From assembly GCA_025054835.1 (NCBI GenBank), contig JANWZQ010000047.1, positions 1 to 35,559 of the forward strand: a stretch of 35,559 nucleotides of DNA, written 5' to 3'. Origin of the DNA: Chthonomonadaceae bacterium. Lineage in GTDB: Bacteria; Armatimonadota; Chthonomonadetes; Chthonomonadales; Chthonomonadaceae. The first letter of the stretch is position 1. Each line of letters opens with the position of its first letter. The translations under genes were made by a program, and so were the position numbers. Under the pieces are notes generated by a model, which searched no databases, was not told where the DNA came from, and worked only from the letters and a program-made list of their open reading frames with translations. Positions 31,973 through 35,559 of this stretch are shown in pieces.

Positions 31973-34900
31973 ATGGCTGATGCCAGCACGTTTGCCAAAA
32001 TCCGCATCGGGATCGCGTCCCCCGACGAGATCCGTTCCTGGTCCTACGGCGAAGTCAAGAAGCCGGAAACCATCAACTACCGGACGTTCAAACCGGAGCG
32101 CGATGGCCTCTTCTGCGAGCGCATCTTCGGCCCGGTGAAAGACTGGGAGTGCCACTGCGGGCGTTACAAGAAAGTCAAGTACAAAGGCATCAAGTGCGAA
32201 CGATGTGGCGTGGAGGTCACCCGCAGCAAAGTGCGCCGCGAACGTATGGGACATATCGAACTCGCGGCACCGGTCTGCCACATCTGGTACCTGAAAGGCG
32301 TCCCCAGTCCCCTCGCACTCATTCTGGACATCACGCCCCGCTACCTGGAGAAAGTGCTCTACTTCTCCTCCCACATCGTGACTCACGTGGATCGCCAGCG
32401 CATCAACAACGCACTGGGTGACATCCGCGCCGCAGTCGCCGAGGAGATCGAAGAGATCCAGCAACGCAAGAACACCATCGCCGAACGCCTCCGGCAGGAA
32501 TTCGCCCTCGAACTGCAGGAACACCAGCGTCCTGCCAGCCCCGAAGAGGAAGACGAAGAACGCGAGTACTGGGACGCAGAAGTCATCGCACAGAAAACCG
32601 CACAGAACGAGGAACGCATCCGGCAGGAAGAGCGCGACGCGCAGGAACGGATCGACGAACTCACCAATTCCCTGAACCTGCTGGAGAAAATCGAGAAACG
32701 CCAGCTGATCACCGAAGAACAGTACCGCGCCATCGCCAGCCTGCTGGAAGTCCTCACCGATCGCCTCGACGAGGACTGGACTACCGCGGTAGAAGCCGGC
32801 GTTGGTGGTGCCGCCATCAAGAAACTGCTGGAAGAAATCGACCTGCAAAAGCTGAGCCGCGAGCTCCGCAACGAGATCGCCAACACTCAGGGCACCCGAC
32901 GCCTCCGGGCAATCAAACGTCTGGAAATCACCGAGGCGTTCATCGCATCCCGGGCGCGCCCGGAATGGATGATCCTGGAAGCCGTCCCCGTCATCTCACC
33001 GGAACTGCGCCCGATGGTGCAGCTGGACGGTGGCCGCTTCGCCACTTCGGACCTCAACGACCTGTACCGCCGGATCATCAATCGCAATAATCGGCTCAAA
33101 AAGATCACGGAGATCCGCGCGCCCGAATCCATCGTCAATCACGAGAAACGCCTCCTGCAGGAAGCCGTGGATGCCCTCATCGACAACGGCCGTCGTCAGC
33201 GCCCGGTAGTTGGCTCCAACAACCGGGCCCTCAAGTCCCTCTCCGACATGCTCAAAGGCAAGGAAGGGCGCTTCCGCAAAAACCTGCTGGGCAAGCGCGT
33301 CGACTACTCCGGCCGCTCCGTGATCGTGGTCGGGCCACACCTGAAGCTCCATCAGTGCGGCCTGCCCAAAGAGATGGCCCTCGAACTCTTCAAGCCGTTC
33401 GTCATGAAAACGCTGGTAGAGCGCGGCTACACGGGCAACATCAAAACCGCCAAACGCATGATCGACAAAATGCGCCCGGAAGTCTGGGACGCGCTGGAAG
33501 AGGTCATCCGCGAACACCCGGTGCTCCTCAACCGCGCACCCACCCTGCACCGCCTCGGCATCCAGGCGTTTGAACCCATCCTGATCGAGGGCAAAGCCAT
33601 TCAGATCCATCCCCTGGTCTGCCATGCGTTTAACGCCGACTTCGATGGCGACCAGATGGCCGTACACGTGCCCCTCTCCGCCTATGCACAGGCCGAGGCA
33701 CGCATCCTGATGCTCTCCTCCCACAACCTGTTCAGCCCGGCCAACGGAGGACCTATCGTCGCGCCCGTTCAGGACATCGTCCTCGGCAACTACTACCTGA
33801 CCATGATGCGCGAACCCCGGGAAGGCGAGGCCCCCAACCCCCACATCTTCGCCAACCCCGAAGAAGCGATCCTTGCCTACGACCTCGGGCAGATCGGTCT
33901 GCACGACCCGATCAGCGTCCGATTGGACTTCCGGCCCGACATGGAGGCCAGCACCGAACGTGTCTGGCGCATCTACGGTGCCAAGCTCCTCTACAACGCC
34001 GAAGCCGGACGATGGGAACGCATCGTCTCCAACGGACATGCCGGCAACGGGCAGGTCGAGACCGTACCCTTCGACTACGTGCGTGAGGCCGCGGACACCT
34101 TCACCACTGTCGGACGCCTCATCTTCAATCAGATCCTGCCCGAACGCCTCCGGTACACCCACAAGTACCTCTCACGCACCATGGGCAAAAAACAGATCGC
34201 CGAGGTGATCTCCGACGTCTACGAAACGCACGGCAAAGAAGTCTGTATCAACTTCCTGGACGAACTCAAAACCATCGGCTTCCGCTACGCTATGCGCGGC
34301 GGCATCACCATCGCCATGACCGACATGGACGTGCCCGGCGACCGCGATCGAATTATCCGGGAAGCCGAAGAGGCCGTGCGACGTGTCAACGCGCAGTTCA
34401 ACCGCGGCGCGCTGACCGCGCCCGAACGCAAATCCCGCGTTCTGGACCTCTGGCTCAAGGCCTCCGACGACGTCGCCAACGCGATCATGAAGGGGCTCGA
34501 CCAGTACAACCCCATCTTCATCATCACCGATAGCGGCGCGCGCGGCTCCAAGAAACAGGTCACGCAGCTATCCGGAATGCGCGGACTGATGACCGACCCC
34601 TTCGGCAACCTGATCGAAGACCTCCCCATCAAGTCCAACTTCCACGAAGGGCTCTCCGTGCTCGAGTTCTTCGTCTCCACGCATGGCGCGCGCAAAGGCA
34701 TGGCCGATACCGCACTCCGCACCGCCGACGCCGGATACCTCACCCGCCGTCTGGTCGACGTGGCGCAGGATGTCATCGTGCGCGACCTGGACTGCGGCAC
34801 CAACGAAGGCATCACGGTGCAGGAGATCCTGGACGGTACCGAGGTGCTCGAATCCCTCAGCGAACGCATCCGGGGCCGCTACCCCACGCAGGACATCCTC

Positions 34901-35559
34901 CACCCCATCACCGGAGAAGTGATCGTCCCGGCCAACACGGACATCAGCGACGCCGCCGCACGCCTGCTGGACGACTTCCGTATCGCCAGAGACGACATCA
35001 TCGACGTCGCCACCGGAGAAGTACTGGCCCGCAAGGGCGAGGCCATGACTGTCAAAGACGCACAGGAATTGCTGGCCCGCTCCGTACGACGCGCCGGCGC
35101 CTCCCAGCGCGCCGACCGCACCTACAAAATCTCCGAGTCCATCTACGACATCACCACCTCGCTGGCAGTCACCGTCCGCTCCGTCCTCACCTGCGAACTG
35201 CGGCAGGGCGTGTGCGCCAGATGCTATGGCCGCGACCTGGCCACCGGCAAGCTCGTGGATATCGGCGTGGCCACCGGCATCATCGCAGCCCAGTCCATCG
35301 GAGAACCCGGCACGCAGCTGACCATGCGCACCTTCCACACCGGAGGCGTGGCCGGCAAATACCTCACCGGCGTCGCCAACGTCAAATCCAAACGTCAGGC
35401 CACCCTGCGCGAACTCCACAACGACATCCGCTCCGGAGTGGTGGACTTCGGAGAAGCGGAAGGCTCCGAACGCGAGCGCGTCCGCTCCATTCAGGCCGTC
35501 ATGAAAGTGCTGGAAGATCAGGTCAGCGGCCTCCTGCGCGTGGTGGACCTGTTCGAAGC
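31973..35559 (+). CDS. rpoC: RNA polymerase beta' subunit, 3' end cut by window edge
   Basis: ATG 31973 with GGAGGAA upstream opens a frame that runs to the window end (1195 codons, no stop). The first zinc site is Cys60, 62, 75, 78 ([19 protein letters not shown]). The catalytic Mg loop [12 protein letters not shown] has Asp556, 558 and 560. The second zinc site uses DLDCGT and [11 protein letters not shown]. The bridge helix/trigger loop area [18 protein letters not shown] is intact. Between about residues 150 and 250 there is a charged, coiled-coil-like clamp insertion ([18 protein letters not shown] and following), similar to that of Firmicutes and relatives. The fragment lacks only the C-terminal part. 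Confidence 0.98.
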   Translation, partial: MADASTFAKIRIGIASPDEIRSWSYGEVKKPETINYRTFKPERDGLFCERIFGPVKDWECHCGRYKKVKYKGIKCERCGVEVTRSKVRRERMGHIELAAPVCHIWYLKGVPSPLALILDITPRYLEKVLYFSSHIVTHVDRQRINNALGDIRAAVAEEIEEIQQRKNTIAERLRQEFALELQEHQRPASPEEEDEEREYWDAEVIAQKTAQNEERIRQEERDAQERIDELTNSLNLLEKIEKRQLITEEQYRAIASLLEVLTDRLDEDWTTAVEAGVGGAAIKKLLEEIDLQKLSRELRNEIANTQGTRRLRAIKRLEITEAFIASRARPEWMILEAVPVISPELRPMVQLDGGRFATSDLNDLYRRIINRNNRLKKITEIRAPESIVNHEKRLLQEAVDALIDNGRRQRPVVGSNNRALKSLSDMLKGKEGRFRKNLLGKRVDYSGRSVIVVGPHLKLHQCGLPKEMALELFKPFVMKTLVERGYTGNIKTAKRMIDKMRPEVWDALEEVIREHPVLLNRAPTLHRLGIQAFEPILIEGKAIQIHPLVCHAFNADFDGDQMAVHVPLSAYAQAEARILMLSSHNLFSPANGGPIVAPVQDIVLGNYYLTMMREPREGEAPNPHIFANPEEAILAYDLGQIGLHDPISVRLDFRPDMEASTERVWRIYGAKLLYNAEAGRWERIVSNGHAGNGQVETVPFDYVREAADTFTTVGRLIFNQILPERLRYTHKYLSRTMGKKQIAEVISDVYETHGKEVCINFLDELKTIGFRYAMRGGITIAMTDMDVPGDRDRIIREAEEAVRRVNAQFNRGALTAPERKSRVLDLWLKASDDVANAIMKGLDQYNPIFIITDSGARGSKKQVTQLSGMRGLMTDPFGNLIEDLPIKSNFHEGLSVLEFFVSTHGARKGMADTALRTADAGYLTRRLVDVAQDVIVRDLDCGTNEGITVQEILDGTEVLESLSERIRGRYPTQDILHPITGEVIVPANTDISDAAARLLDDFRIARDDIIDVATGEVLARKGEAMTVKDAQELLARSVRRAGASQRADRTYKISESIYDITTSLAVTVRSVLTCELRQGVCARCYGRDLATGKLVDIGVATGIIAAQSIGEPGTQLTMRTFHTGGVAGKYLTGVANVKSKRQATLRELHNDIRSGVVDFGEAEGSERERVRSIQAVMKVLEDQVSGLLRVVDLFE

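Noticed and set aside
1-35559. Search for tRNA, rRNA, CRISPR arrays, insertion sequences, attachment sites and phage genes
   Set aside because: I saw no T-loop/acceptor patterns, no regularly spaced repeats, no transposase or integrase motifs and no terminal inverted repeats.

Overview
The window is GC-rich, gene-dense bacterial chromosome. The best taxonomic hint is the pilin-like protein at 11971-12933. Its prepilin-type N-terminus runs into a '[13 protein letters not shown]' stretch and it ends with an H-X9-DG motif, a combination very common in Armatimonadota. GTG and TTG starts, many ECF sigma genes and GH44/GH42 glycosidases fit that, but the assignment is an inference. Both ends cut genes: a NUDIX hydrolase on the left and rpoC on the right.

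Layout. (1) 1-4938 is mixed housekeeping: NUDIX hydrolase, signal peptidase I, a DUF4446 - ECF sigma - anti-sigma operon, and a two-gene operon of an unknown protein with a rhomboid protease. (2) After a long non-coding leader (4939-5476), 5477-17138 is a co-oriented exopolysaccharide locus. It holds a polysaccharide co-polymerase, a CpsD-like ATPase, an EpsO-like GT2, a WecG/TagA glycosyltransferase fused to two STAS-like domains, a 44-residue membrane protein, a hexapeptide acyltransferase, an H-X9-DG pilin-like protein, a secreted GH44 glucanase and an O-antigen-ligase/polymerase. No flippase or initiating sugar-phosphate transferase is present, so the pathway is incomplete here. (3) 17145-20487, on the minus strand, has a GH42 beta-galactosidase and a DUF1015 protein. 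(4) 20619-23716 has a Cys-cluster protein and aroA, converging with an ECF sigma gene and a small putative secreted protein that share a strong promoter. (5) 23950-27390 has two unrecognised proteins, an FG-repeat secreted/membrane protein and an M48 metalloprotease. (6) 27536 to the end is a clear sigma-70 promoter followed by rpoB and rpoC.

How the genes may work together. The EPS locus looks like a chain-building and export unit. GT2 and WecG add sugars, the acyltransferase decorates the chain, the ligase/polymerase joins units, the co-polymerase and ATPase set chain length, and the secreted GH44 could trim a beta-glucan in the way BcsZ does for cellulose. The most unusual items are the WecG-STAS-STAS fusion, an ATPase lacking kinase hallmarks (tyrosine tail, second Asp of Walker A'), the FG-repeat protein with a recent in-frame duplication, and an RpoB with Ala at the position of E. 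coli His526, a classic rifampicin-resistance site. Function statements rest on motif recognition by eye; no database search was possible.
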